Positions 13,432 through 28,400 of a stretch of DNA of 64,000 nucleotides are shown here, piece after piece; the first letter of the stretch is position 1, and the number at the start of each line of letters is the position of its first letter. A program made the translations under genes and the position numbers. The stretch comes from Hymenolepis diminuta (taxonomy: Eukaryota > Platyhelminthes > Cestoda > Cyclophyllidea > Hymenolepididae): contig CAADRB010000067.1 in assembly GCA_900708905.1 (NCBI GenBank), positions 186,001-250,000 of the forward strand. The letters run 5' to 3'. Below the pieces are notes generated by a model. That model saw only the letters and a program-made list of their open reading frames with translations. It searched no databases and had not been told where the DNA came from.

Positions 13432-16400
13432 CTGAAGCGAAAATAGACGATGTTGTTATAGAAAATGACTGCCAAATGAGAGGCGATCAGTGGGTTAGAT
13501 TTTATTTATTCTTAATTAAATAACACCTCTTAATTAGAATTTCTGACTGTTATTGCCGGTCACTTAGCCTCTTTCCGGGTTTTAGCTCTATTTAAATGTA
13601 TCTCTATTCTTCCATTTCATCTGGCCTTAATATAGGATAGGTCACAAAACTCACTAAACTTATATGAACCACCAAGCACGTTACCGCTGAGGAACTGGAG
13701 TAGGCAAAAGTTGGCAACCTCACTAGCCAGTGCAGAAGCACGTATTAGCATGCGCAGTGGAACAATGAGAAGCTTGAGCTTGAAATAAATACTCTCCTCT
13801 GTGACGTTTAATGCTTCTTTGTCGATCTTTCCATTTTTTACGTCCTATAAATTGTTATGCCATTTTATTCAGTATTGGCTTTGTACATTTGATGTCCTGT
13901 AATAAATATTTATTTAGAACACGTTTTCTACATTTAGTTTAATTCTCACCTTACCAGTAGATTCCGGTATTGACAGCTCAGCTTTATAAGGATTCATACA
14001 ATCGTTAAGTGGTTTGTTCTTTCCCTATCTCCTTATTAAAATTTGACCCGTTTTGCCTCATTCAAGGTCATTTTAAGATTTTTTTGCTTTGGCACTGCAT
14101 TAACAATTGTATCTTTGAGTTAATAATTGGAAAATATTGATTATTTTAAAATCCTATATAAACAAAATTCATAAACACTTCTCTCACTTACCAAAGAATT
14201 TAGCAGAGAAGTGAGAAATGGATTGAGTATATATTTGTTACTTACGGTTTAGTCTTAGATCCATTAGTGGACGCAGTGTTTGGAATCATCGGTCTGTTTC
14301 CCGAAGCATTTGAAGTGGGAACATTGAGAGGTGGTTGCTGAAAGTTCAGGGGATAATAGAGAGGTAAGGGAACTTGTGCCAGTATTGCTGTTCATCATAA
14401 CTTTTAACTAAATAGTACCCGTTAGTGATTATAAGAGTCAGAAATTGCTATTAAATTAATCATTTGCCGTTAATTTTGGTGCACCTGATTAAAGGATAAG
14501 AAAAATAAAAGGAATCATTACTTTTCGATTCCCTTTAGAACTTACAACATCCAGAGATCGCATATACGGCGTAGTAAGCGATCTTGTTCGACTTCTCTCA
14601 TTCAGTTGAAGTTGAAATCGATATTCTACTCGCAATCTGTCCAAGTCACGCATCAAATCCGCATTAGGATTGGCTGCAACAGCATCCTCCAATCGGCGAA
14701 TTTCCCGCGACAGCCCTTGCAACTGACGTGATTGGTTATCGACTGCCTCTGGCTTTTCAACACGATTCAGACTACTTGACCGAAGGATTTGATTGGATGT
14801 TGACAACTAGGATCAAGGAAGCATTATCAGATGTATTTCAATTAAGGACGAAAGTTCACTCAGAGCATAAATTTACCACTCTTGATCTCTGAATAAGGTC
14901 TATCCTAAGTGGGGAATTATCTCTGCTAGTAATTCTCTCTGGAATGAACCGACTCGCAGGGGGTCCAAACACGCTCAGTGGAACTGAAGGCGACATAGGT
15001 GAGCGCTCCCTTTGATCTCTTTTTGGGGTCCCCACATCACCAAACTTGATGGCTAGTTCCGAAGGTTCGAGTCTTTCTGGTGGGTGATATTGAGGAAAAT
15101 CGGCTGTCGGTTCTGGAGGAGGTGATGCTTCTGTATAAGCGAGATCTGTCTGTGAGGACCAGTAGGTTACTCCTGACTGAATGGTACTTGATTCTACTCG
15201 TTCATTTGTATTTACTGAAGCTGTGGAATAGGGCATTCGTAGATCCGAGTAGGAAGATGATGTGGTCAGTATTTCGACCTTTGGAAGGCTTCTTGACGAA
15301 AGGTGAGGTTGAAATCTGAAGGAAAATGTTCATTAAAATAAAACTATTTGCTCAAATAGACCCTCATGCTACTATGAATGGAGTGAAATCCTAACCGCCG
15401 GAGAGATTGACTAATTTTAAATGGTCAATATTTGTTATTAAAGGTAAATTTTAACTGAGTTATAAGTGAAGCCAGTCCTCTAATACAACTTTGTCTAAAT
15501 ATTACTAAATGTTCTGATAATAAGAAATGTAATGCTAACTTGAATAATTTCACGGTGCTAGTCTTTAGGCTCGGATCTCTCATAGATCTACCATGATTAA
15601 AATAGAAACCGACGTTTTTGTTAACTATTGAACAACTTCAGCAGAAAACTAAACCGCCAGGCACCACCTAAACAAATTAAGCATCACAGTTAAAATCCGT
15701 ATCAAGTTTGCACTCTTCTCTACAGTTATAAAACATTTTTCTTTGAACGACGAAAAAGATGAATTAACTCCCCTTTCATTTGGTTTCCAACTGGAATCAA
15801 CGGAAAATATTAGATTATGAAGAGGCTGTAGCTTATAGATCATTAAAATAGGCAATAGCTAAGCTGCTACGTCATTGACTTCCATAATCTTCACTATAAC
15901 AATTTAGAAAATAAATCACTTGATTCTTTAAGTCAGAGAGAACACAGAAAGAAGGCCTCGACATTCTAATTACTAATTTAAAACATTGGCTTGATAGGGA
16001 AGTGTAAATTTGAGTATGGGTGATGAGATGTTTGGGAAAAGGTAAATGAATCATAGATGAAACAAAGTAAAGCTCAATATATAATAGTTATGTGACGGAG
16101 ATATAACCATAATCATATTTAAGGTGGCCATAAGATAACTGAAGATCACTAAACGAATACAAGCAATTACATTTAACAATTTCAAAATGCTTATAAAATA
16201 CATGAGATAGTTAATATGTCTCCTTTCTCTAGCTTGTTCTCAATCTTTCTTGGATCAAAATAAAGCATACTCAACCAGCGACGCAGAATAATGAATAAAT
16301 AATTCTAAAAAACACCACACAGGATAATATACCCCGATTTGCCATCTGAATAAGGATTATAGAGTCAATAGAATCATATTTCACTGATCATACCCTCTAC

Positions 16401-19400
16401 CATATTTTAGACTTACTTTGTAAATCAGAGAAGGAATGGGTCATTGGTAATCTTACCTCCCAACGTGTGGATTAATTACAGCCTTCGTGACATCTTCCAC
16501 TTCAACTCTTCCTGTTACAGCCGGATTTGGTCTAGAAGAAGTTTGTCTAGTATCAGGGTGTCTTATCATCGGTAGCCTATTCAACGGAGGTGTATATGTC
16601 GAAATTTGTTCAGATAACTGAGCACTCTGAATAGGTTCAGTTTGAACTGCCGATGCTTGAAGTGAAACTTGGGAAGCACTCTTCGTGACCTCTGTTTCTT
16701 CAGCCTTGGTTGTAGTTCTGCAGAATCAAAACTATTATCAAATAATTTGGACTTTACCCTACAATCGTCTGCATTGCCTTATCAGTAACACTTTTAGCTG
16801 GTGACATGTTTAGCGGAGAAGTATTCTTCTCAGCAGTGTTGACCCGATTTCCAGAGGGAATTCGTTGCTTAACATTTGTAAGTAGATCATCACTATCAGA
16901 AGTTATTTCCGAGGCATTTGTGTAGACGCCTTCTTGCGATGGCTTGGAGATGTTTGGTGAGTCTATAAGTTCAAATGATTAGGATACAAGAAATAATCTG
17001 CCTACTTTTCCTTTCCTCCTGAGTAATAATAGATTCTGTTGAGGAGAGCGACGAAAGAGTTGGTGAAACCCGTCCGTTTTCCCCGTCGCCGATGACTTCA
17101 GCATTATTTCGAACACTCTCATTCCAGTCTGAAGAACCGTGAATGGTGTCACCAGTAGCGCTAGATACACGGGTAGAAGGACCGGTTGATCTAAGGTCCT
17201 GTTGCGATCGGAACTTGTAATTATCGAGCGAGCCTTGAATACTAGCCTGTAAATTGGACAAATTTATATGTATGAACTGGTCTTAGTAGTAGAGAAAGTG
17301 GTGAACAATGGTAATTTAAAATATTTAAACTTGCATGTGGATTAGGGTGATAATTTACCGGCGATGGCTGGAAAGAATGGTTTCCATTAGGCGGTGACGG
17401 TCTTCCATTGGAAACTTCGCGATTAAGATTCAAAGATTTCTCATTTGGTTGCCAAACCTCATCGCTACCTTCTTCACTAGTGATTTCTTCAGAGGAGACA
17501 TCGAATTCACGTATCTTTGGTGGGTTATCACTCCTGGCATTGGGAAGGCTTTCTACGCTCTTGGGACGGAATATCTGGAAAAAAATAGTTAAAGATCTAC
17601 TACCGTATTTTTTATTATTGTCTAAATGCAGTGGCAAAAATTATATGAAATATGATTTTTTAATGTGTTCGCCGTAGGTACATAACTCTAGGTTAATACA
17701 GAAAATAGAGTTTCCAAATTATTTTAATGAGTCAAAATAAACTTGAACTCAGATAACGGTGTCATAAGGACGGTGAAGGGTAAAACTGTCTCGATCATTA
17801 CCATTTCGACATCCCTAATCCATTTCAGTTAACCCATCAAAAAGATAAAGAACACCTAGACTAATTCTTGAAGTCCTTTGTTTTAATCACGCTTGAACAC
17901 TGAATATATATGATAAATAAGATCGCACCGTCCTGTTTTGATAGAATTGAAACGAATAAAGAATTATTTTGAAGACTGGAAATATACTAGTCTGCAGTCA
18001 GAGGAGCAAATTGAGAACTTAAACTTCATTTCGAGACGCCCCGTACAATGCTATTCTTAGGTAAATGCCCAGATATTTATTCCCAGTTACCGATGGCTTA
18101 TGCATATATACACATATGTATTCAGGCAAAAATGTGTTCTCAAACCACAAGGGTAAGAAGAAATTGAGCTTCAGCATGATACTAGTCTTCTATATTTCGT
18201 AGCAGATAATTTCTAAGTAATATGTGTCCTAGTTTGCATAAAGATTGGAATTAATTTTATTTAAATGTATACATGATTAGGGTTAAGAAAATTTTACAGA
18301 TGATGGTATCACTTGCCAATCATTTAGATTCTATCGTGAGAAACACAATAATGATCCCTTACGAAACGTGTTTTCTTTACGCATTAGGCAAAACGTTCAC
18401 GTTTCAGCTTATACGCTCATTCATAATATATAAATCCTGAGGTTTCTTAGTACGAATTTCGGTTACAACTTGAGTGAGAACATAGAACTACATTGTGGCA
18501 GTTTTCAACCCCGGTCTCAAATTTATAGAGAGATTACGTTTTCTTCAAAAGCAAAAATAATGTGAGATAGCCAGGTGAAATTACGAGTTTAAAGGGTTAC
18601 TTTTTTAACAAAAACAAATAACCTTTGGTGTATTTGCTTTGCTAATTGTTATCATGTCTTAAAGCTGATCTATAACCAATGAGTGACATCATCTTGCCGC
18701 ATTGTCTTTGATGACTGTCCTTTAAGTGATTTGTTGACTTGTCTCGACGGTCTAAAACACATATATTAAGGCTTTCTCTGATTTATCTGATTCATCCCAA
18801 GCCCATTTAGCAAATATCATTTTATAAAACTCATCTCTTGTAGAGAGTGACATTATGGAGTGTCCACAGACTTGTACGGAGACCAATACGTTTTTTAACA
18901 AACTATACAGGAATTTGTTTCCTCTCTCCTAATAAAAATATGCATGGCACAGTATACCTCATTCTTGCTATTGAGGAAGTTTGTAGAAGAATAATGACGG
19001 TAGCTTAACCAGTCTCCCTATCGTAAGGAAGAGAAAAACAGGCAAAAATGGGATAAGTAGAATGCGTTTATAGAACCCCAAATTTGGACTCCCCCGATGT
19101 TTACAGGTGTATTTACAAAAATTTGCAAGATTTTACTTAAATCAAACAGGTTCTAATGAAGTAGAGCAGCGATTTATGACTACCTATGAGTGCCTTACTG
19201 ATAATGGCTAAACCAGGTTAAAATTGGTTCAGCCTCATGGGTAAATTCAAGGTCCTTTTCCTCTGTCCAAGATAAGATTTGGATGACCTTTAACTTCAGC
19301 ATGGAAGACAATTGTAAAAGTAAGTACTTACAGAGTTTTGAGAGACTGAATTTCCAAGTGACACTCTCGATCCAAACCTCGCTCCGGCGTTTTCACTGTC

Positions 19401-22400
19401 ATCATCGTTGTCGTCATCATCGTCAATGTCATCAATATTAACCTGATTCAAGGAAGTCGTCTTATTGGAAGAAACATTAGAACGAGTCATAGGGTTTGGC
19501 AGAGGCCTTCCACTTTGAGCCGAATTGATTAAATTAATAATACCCCTAGCCTGTGCTGCCCTCTTAGCAACCACTAGATGAACGGTATTTGTAATACGTG
19601 CTAATATACCCACGGCAGCTTCTGATTGGTCACAGTTGATTAGAGACGAGTTGGCAATAGCAAGGATCTGATCGCCATATTCCAAACAACCGTTCTGTGC
19701 TGCTACGCTCTCTGGAACTATGTGCCGGATGTAGATTCCATAAGGTGCGTTGCCTTCGGGCTAAATTGAAAGGAAATCCGTTTATTCATAATATTACTGT
19801 AACTGAAATAGTAGCATCATCGAGGATAACGAACCTTAGCTGCGACTATTCCAAGACCAAGGGGCTGGCCATTTTTCTGAAGTATAACATGCTTAACAGT
19901 AGCTGGTGAGACGCCAGCTTCTCTCGCAAATTTATCGATATTGATCTCTGTTGAATTCGGACTGTAGCTCTTTAAAGAAGGACGACTACTAGTGGGAGCG
20001 GATTTTGAATCCATCTACAAAGGAAATAAGGAAATCGTTTTCATCAGTAACACTCGTTAAGTTGTATGAAGAGCCGGATAACTCTACTTGCCCCATTTCT
20101 AAAGTGTCCGACCCACGTCCCATTTAGCGGAGTTTCAAAGGCAGAATCATTCCTACGCATAGTGATACAGCCATCTTCGATCAGAGGTTGAACAGTTTCG
20201 AAGAAACCTTCAGGAATTCCAATGAGTCCGCTAGTTGCTGCGTAACCGTCAGGAGGTACAATTAGAGGCAGAGGTAGCTCAACTGGAGCTTGTAGAGAGA
20301 GCATGTCTCGAGTCTCACGACTAGATGGTGAGCCATGTTTCTCGATGATTTCCCTGTCGACGTCCTACAATAAATTATACATTTAAATAACAACATATAA
20401 TTTTGTTTAGATATTTTTAGTTCTTTTATAACAGTAAAGCTACATTAATGTGCTTCCATCTGATTAAGGAGTTTAACATACAGTTCCATTTTGCTACTTC
20501 TAAATGAAGAGGAACCAAACCAGCAAAGTATTTAAGGAAAAATAGTCTTACTATGGTAGCCAAAATCTAGTGAAAAATAAAATTTCTACCATTTATTTCA
20601 TGGTTTGAATTATTTCTGTAAGAATGTGATAAAATTGCAAAGATTAATAGAAAATTTCTACTAACTGTGAGGATACTCACTTAATAATCACAAACTCCCA
20701 TTAATCAACTCGTCTCACCACTGGTAGTGCCGGTCAGTCTCACTCAGTATCGACAAATGTGAAGGGGCCATAAAGTTAAGCGCATTTCCAATGTCGGAAA
20801 AATTTTCTGATTAAAATGAAATTCTAATAAGTCACACACAATGGTTCAAAATAACTGATACTGAGCTACGAAATTGTGGTTAATTTACCTGGTTTCCCTT
20901 GGCCTGTCATGCTTTTAAACAATTGATATATTAATCCCATTTTGTTAGACCTTGTTAAACCATTTAACTTCATTCAGAATATCCCCAATTTTAAGCATAT
21001 TATATTCAAATAAATGTGCGTACTTGTCTAACGCTTTTTGTTATATTCTTCACCCATTCTGAAGGCAATGGTGGCGGATCTCCAAGGTGTGATAGAAGCC
21101 ATTCCACCTTAGCACTATTCAAAGAACGCAATTCCAAGACCCTTTTCTGGAAAGGCCGGAATTTGGATCTATCCGCAGTGATAAGCTGACAGGTCTAAAT
21201 AATCAAAAAGTCTGCATTAACCTCTGTTTGGTTATTGAAATATAAGTAGACATAACATTTAAGTTCACCTGAACAGGTAAGAGAAGATTAACTTCACAAG
21301 CACTGCCAAGTCCGTGTCTACTTGCCCATTGTTTGATCCGCTGTAGACGACGCATCAAACGACCAGCTCCTAGTCTGGTTGTCCACAAGCTCCCACTGTT
21401 CTTTTTCCCATCTGTTTGAACAATGGAATTGAATGTCCAAGCTCCAATTGCATGGAATACGTAAGCAAAGAACTGAAGAGCGAATGAGACGTTAACACAA
21501 GCCTGACGCATTCCACGCATCATAAAAGCAAGACACTGCAGAAGTCGCTGAATATTTGGCTCCATAGTTGCCGGCATCGCCAGTTGAATATTCTGATTTG
21601 GAGGAAGTGATCTGTCATCCAATCGAACATCATCTTGCTGGTCATAATCTCCAGGGAACAGCAAACTTGGGGTAAGATGTCTAATAAGTTCAAGAAAGTT
21701 TCGACACAATTCATGAAATGATGAATCAATACAGTTAGATAAGAGTTGGCAGGAGGTTTGTGAGGCCTCACAGAAGTCGATATCGTTATGAAGGAAGTTC
21801 TTGAGCTCGCTAGAATTTGCCAACCAGAAGAGAAGTTGAGTGAAGATAACTCGAAGAGCTGTCCAGGTCATAGCATCCGTCTGACTGCAGTTTTGAATAC
21901 ACTGCAATGCAGGTATAGTTTGAATGAAGAAATATTGTAACGATGCACGATTGTAAGAAGCAAATGAACTTACTTGGAACATTTGGCTTCCAATGTGGTT
22001 TAGAAGACCACTTAAATAGTGTTCCTGTTGTTCTCTAGTCAGCTGAGCGACCTTCCATCTCCTTAGACATCCTCTCAGAAGACCATAGAGCAGAAATGCA
22101 GGTGTTAAGACGAAGATCGGGGGCCTCGAACTGCTTCTTCCATTAGGTGCAGCTGCAGAAGGGGTATGAAATGAGAGACTTGTAGCAAGTTTGAGAATAG
22201 CATCAACAGTATCACAAGCTGCTTCGTGAAGACAGGCAGCAAAATCATCTTTCGTGTTGACAGAATTAGCTTGTGGAGGAAGACAGACGTCCACAATGAT
22301 TGGAAGAAGATCTGGAAAGAGCTGATCTGTGTTGGCATAGGTTGGTTGATTCTGTATAGGCACAAATAAGCAATATTCATGGCAAGTCATTTGAGCAGCC

Positions 22401-25400
22401 AAACTTGCGTAAAACGAGCTATGTTTTGCTATTTATTGGCGCATTGTTTTATTGTGCATATTTTACGGCGAAAAATTATCGTCGAAATGGCAGCATGTCT
22501 CAATAAGATGACGGAATCGGTACCTTAAAGGCGCACCAACATGTTAATAAAAAGTATTTCAATTTTATTCAAGGCTAAAAATCCCTTCTTTTGAATTATG
22601 ACATATTGCAATATATACTACTTGTCATTTTATCCATTCTACTAAAAACAGTCTTAAAAGTATGACAAATTATTATAACTTCTTAAATGTGGCAGGTAGA
22701 GCAGCATATAGAACAATAGTCCACTTGAATGATTTTAAACTCTCTTCAAAATGAATTAGGTCTTAATTTACCCTAGGTTAAATAGTCGGATTTATCAACA
22801 CTAATTTCATATTTGTTTTCCGCATTTTATTTCAATTTTACGTGGCTGAAATTCGACCTATGCTTGAAAACGAGATATTGTCACTGCTAACCAGATAGTC
22901 TATCGGTCTATGGGTATCTCAAGCAATATATATATTCTTACTAAAGTGATACCAATGCCGAGTTTTAAGATTTCTGCTTATTTCTGCCTGATTTACTATA
23001 ATAATGCGTTATTTCACTAGGCACCTAGCAGTATCGCAGTAACAATTATAATAAGTACATAGCGTTATGTCATTAACGAAAGAAGGATTGGAAAAATATG
23101 TGACTGTGCCATGCACTTGCTGAACTAATAGAATTTGTAGTGATTCTGATATTCAAAATATCATTTGTTATGCCTTCAGTGTTATACTGTTATATACAGC
23201 CAGTATAGAAAAAAATAAGTGGCAAAACTTCCGAATTCAATGCTGTAAGGTGAAGACAAACTACCGTCAACGAAAAAATTTTGGATCAAGGTCAATATAC
23301 CCCCCGTAATATGCATCAAGGTCAATATACCCCCCGNNNNNNNNNNNNNNNNNNNNNNNNNNNNNNNNNNNNNNNNNNNNNNNNNNNNNNNNNNNNNNNN
23401 NNNNNNNNNNNNNNNNNNNNNNNNNNNNNNNNNNNNNNNNNNNNNNNNNNNNNNNNNNNNNNNNNNNNNNNNNNNNNNNNNNNNNNNNNNNNNNNNNNNN
23501 NNNNNNNNNNNNNNNNNNNNNNNNNNNNNNNNNNNNNNNNNNNNNNNNNNNNNNNNNNNNNNNNNNNNNNNNNNNNNNNNNNNNNNNNNNNNNNNNNNNN
23601 NNNNNNNNNNNNNNNNNNNNNNNNNNNNNNNNNNNNNNNNNNNNNNNNNNNNNNNNNNNNNNNNNNNNNNNNNNNNNNNNNNNNNNNNNNNNNNNNNNNN
23701 NNNNNNNNNNNNNNNNNNNNNNNNNNNNNNNNNNNNNNNNNNNNNNNNNNNNNNNNNNNNNNNNNNNNNNNNNNNNNNNNNNNNNNNNNNNNNNNNNNNN
23801 NNNNNNNNNNNNNNNNNNNNNNNNNNNNNNNNNNNNNNNNNNNNNNNNNNNNNNNNNNNNNNNNNNNNNNNNNNNNNNNNNNNNNNNNNNNNNNNNNNNN
23901 NNNNNNNNNNNNNNNNNNNNNNNNNNNNNNNNNNNNNNNNNNNNNNNNNNNNNNNNNNNNNNNNNNNNNNNNNNNNNNNNNNNNNNNNNNNNNNNNNNNN
24001 NNNNNNNNNNNNNNNNNNNNNNNNNNNNNNNNNNNNNNNNNNNNNNNNNNNNNNNNNNNNNNNNNNNNNNNNNNNNNNNNNNNNNNNNTATAAATTCTTC
24101 ATCAGATGCTGTTTCGATTAAATTTACAATATTTACCATAAGGGTACGTAACTAATCAATTTTTCCTAAAGCTGCAGTAGGAATCAGGGCCACAAATATG
24201 AGCAACAAATGCTTGAAAGGTAATCATCAATTCATGCAAGCATCTCAAATCAATTCACCTAGATTTGAAAGCTATGTGGCCCTGCATTCAGATCATATCG
24301 TAGATATGATGGACCTATCATTTATGCAACAAAGAATGAAAACCGACTCATACTATCACGAAAAGAATTAGAGAATATGTGAAGCTTTACCGAACTCTCC
24401 TTCCGAATTATTTCTTTGGTAGGAGATTTAAACTGTAGGTTGCATTAAGTGCCAATTAATATTTAATATTTATAATATTTAGTCGCATTGCCGCAAAAAT
24501 TGTTGCAGTATCTTACCGAAGAAGATCGGCTTCTCCCTTTATAAGTACCTTGATAAGACAAATCAGGCATAGATCCTTTGGGCATTCCTCCCTGAACTGT
24601 CTTTGCCTTTTCCAGCGAGGCCCCTTGTTCAAGGAATTTCAAGAATAGAGATCGACCCAACTGCACAGTACACCCGTGACGAAGTGCTGTTGGTCTAACA
24701 ACCTTTTTGCCATCAAGATAGATCGTTGTGGGACCAGGTGGTCGCAGCGTTATATCAAGAGCTGGAGAAATTAAAATCGAAGCTCCCATATTTTCCCCGT
24801 TGCTTCCGCCCGCACTTGATGAAGCTGGAAGAAGGGTACAGTGGACTGGACGGATGTCAGGAAACCGATTCTAAAGAAAGAAACAACCATCATAAATAGA
24901 TGTTATAGCTTTTCTTTATCGGTTTTGTAAGAGCTACTAACCGCACTAAGGACAATATTTGGAGGAGGTCCCACAGAATTAAATTGCGAACCAACTTTGA
25001 TTGGAGCTCTATTCTTATTTCCTTCACCGTTCTCACCCACCAAACTGCTTAAATTGAATTTCAAAACTCGCCCAGTTTTTGCTGTTTCGTTGGGATTAAC
25101 TTCAACTAATTGAGGTGCCGGTTTCCTAACTTTTACATTAACATAGTCTGGTTGAGTAGATATCAATTCCTCCTGTAATGAGAGACTCTCATCTTGGTGC
25201 AGAACTAGATGGAATTGTGATCTAATCCTCGGAAATTTTGCTTGAATATTTCGTAAGATGTGAAGTGGCCGCTCATCGGGTCGCAGTATCCGATGTGGTG
25301 GAACATGGTACCTACAAACAACATATTAGTTAATTCTACTGAAATCTGCTAAGTAGTTGTTATTTCGTCTCGTTCTTACGGAAGACTTTCACCATTTGGA

Positions 25401-28400
25401 GGATAGTTGAATTGTTCGAGACTATAGTATTCCATATGCTGATGGCGACCATAGGATGCTAAAATGCGTTGAATTATTTGGCCTGAGGTTTCGAAGACGT
25501 TTGATTGAATTTTTTGACTCTGATCAGGTAGATTAGCGCGTTGCAGATTTATAGTCAGAGATTCAGCTAAAATATAGAAGAAAGAACGTTCCAAACCTAT
25601 AATGCAAAATTCAGATGGCGTAATACAGTTTAATTTAATACATTGAGGAATCATACGCTCTCGATTCTGGTTCATGAATGGTTCGGAATCTTCTAGAAAG
25701 TTGGGTAAAGATGCTGTCCGCGTTACAGCTTGCTCTTCCATAGATGAAGTTGAAAACTTTTGTTTCCTTTTATTTCCATTTGACTTGAGAGACTTTGTTT
25801 TCTTCTTAGTCGCAGATTTACCTTTGGCCTTGTTGTCAGTTGATACAGGGAATACAAGTTCGTCTGTGCTATTGGCAAGATTTTCTTGTGATTTACCGTA
25901 GATTCCTATTGGCGTAGTTTCTGCCATGAGATTCCCTGCACTTCGCCATTTAGCCATGTTGACACTGCTGCTGTTAGCACCCCCGATTGGCGGATTTTGA
26001 AGATTCTTTTAAAAAAAAATAATGCCTAAATTTTTTCTGGAAACTTTTTATCCTGAATCTAGCTGTTGTAAGAGCCAAATATGTCGACCAATCACTCACT
26101 TACATTAAATTGTCAAAAAAGGTCTGAACACAGAATATATTAACTACCAATAAGAAAACCGGAAGTAAAATCCTGAAATTAAAATTCGGAATCGGACTCA
26201 ACTTACCACAAAGTAAAGTTTTCTCGAATAGGGACTTCAGATATTGTAAGTTGAAAATATTCAATGTTCTCTCAACTGTCCTTAAGATTTAAGTTCATTT
26301 GTAGTATTTACTTATATGTTAACAGTTTGGAACTGTCCTATGTTTCCCTTTAAAGTATTTAGGTGTTTATAAAAGTTTTGTAAGTTAAGTATCTTGAAAA
26401 ATTTGTTCCCGATATCATATTTCAAACCTAAACAAAAATGCTTTTGCGGTTCTAAACTCAATTTAAATGACTCTAAATAAATTAAGAAACTTATATCGAA
26501 TTGGTTTAAGTAAGCGCATATTATTTTAATATAAATTTAATAACTTAGTAACAAAGAATAGGAAATTTATCAAATAAATGACTGGAACACTTGTGAAAAT
26601 TGTTGGTTTATTTTATCCTGAGATACCAATAGACCAAACCAAAATTTAAACGCTCAACCTGAGGATACTGAAAGTAGAGAAAATGACTAAACAAATCGTT
26701 TCCTGAAGTAATTAAAATCTTGTACTAACTCTTCGTAAATAATAAGTCATAACCATTAGGCGATGTCACTTCCAACTACACTGATTGGTAGACTCTGTCT
26801 CCACGAATTAGCTGCAAGGTACTCATAAAGGGCCTCATTAACTGCAAACTAAAATTCTGAGACCTAATTGACATTCTAATTTTAATATCTTAAACGCTAA
26901 CGTGAGACATGCAATGTCTATGTATTTTCTCTATTCGTGCATGAAAACCCGCTGTAATTCATGCGTTATTTCAAATCTGACATTGAAAGAAATTTGACAA
27001 CATTCTTCTAATGTGCGTGTTATTGCAGTGCATTACTGACTACTTGGCCAACAGGAAATAAACTTCATTCAGGAAGTATTAAAGCTAAATAAAGAAGTTA
27101 GAAAATATCTCAAACATACTTTGTACGTACTAAATAACAATTACATCTGGAATATTTCTTCAGATGCCTAACATTTTCATCAATTTAATTTTAAAGAGTT
27201 GTTATCTAACAATTTCATTTCCAGAAAGAAAGAAAGATATGTTAATTCCTTAAAATCAGATGTGAGTTATCTGTAAGGTCTATATTTGGCGTCTTTTAAT
27301 TTCGTTACAAATAAAAACTGATAACAGGTTAAATCAAAATTTCCGAGTAAGTAATTTGAAAAAACTCACCTTGAGTAAACGCAGGTTTAGGAATTGTGCA
27401 AGTTTAAAATTTTTACCTATTTAGTCTCTGCTTCGTCAAAACTGAAAACTGCGGAATATCATTTAAGGTCATTTACCTTCTAAACTTTTGGAAGGAAAAA
27501 AATACTCTCCAATCCAGAGCACGAATCATAAAACTCGAATTTTAGATATTGAACTACCCATTTAGTAAATTTCGTACAACCCGAGTCTAAAAATCAAATG
27601 AAATAAGACCTTTTGACATCTTCACTTCGGTCTTGTATCTTTTTGGTCCCTACCTGTTGAACTTAATGTTATTAGAGATCAATTGCTTTCCTCAATTAGA
27701 ATTTGTAAACTTTTTTTGTATTACTATAGTGATGCTAATAATAATAGTTTTAATCCTTAATAAGCTTAATGAGTTTAACTATTGAATCCAGTTATGGCAG
27801 CAATAATGTAACGATTATTTATATTATGTAGTTAAGTATTTGCTTTGTATATAATTACAAAAGGAAGGGATTCGAGGTTCCAAAGATACGAAAAGTAACA
27901 GGTTGATATCTCAAGTACCTAATAACATTTTGATAAAATGAAATACAGTAGATCTAAACAAGACCGGAATGATCCGTTATTAACAAAGACATCGTTTTGA
28001 CTCGTGTCTTTTTAAAGCCTAAAAATTACGGAAATATAAGTGAGAATCGAGTTGAAGCGTGAGCTCATGACCACGTTCCCACACAAAGAAAATCGGTGTT
28101 TGATGGGTCAGACGTAATGCAAAGTTAATGTGAATGTACTATTGGATGACAAACACTGACACCTCCGCAAATAGATGACTATCATTATCCAAACAAGAGG
28201 GATGTAATCCGAGAAGACTCAAACAAAAAAAGGCATGATGATCAGCGGCAGAAAAAAATAATAGAGGGAAAGATTTTGCGTATAATATTTTCAGATATAA
28301 ATTTTGGATTATATTAAAACGGCTTAATTTAAATTTCCCATTTTACAAGGAAAGCGAATAACCATTTGGAGTAAACTATAGTGAGCTATGCTATATTTTA

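Noticed and set aside
15080..15319. Plus-strand frames overlapping afadin exons (also near 17408, 25674 and 56583)
   Set aside because: Antisense shadows of well-supported minus-strand exons.
23182..24139. Three long open frames spanning the gap on both strands
   Set aside because: They are open only because they cross 752 undetermined bases. The readable ends are minisatellite.
24089..24160. Phase-0 segment ending ASDEEFI as a DIL-start exon
   Set aside because: The DIL N-terminal segment is already present at the start of the 22402 exon, so this would duplicate it. Similarity is too short to call.
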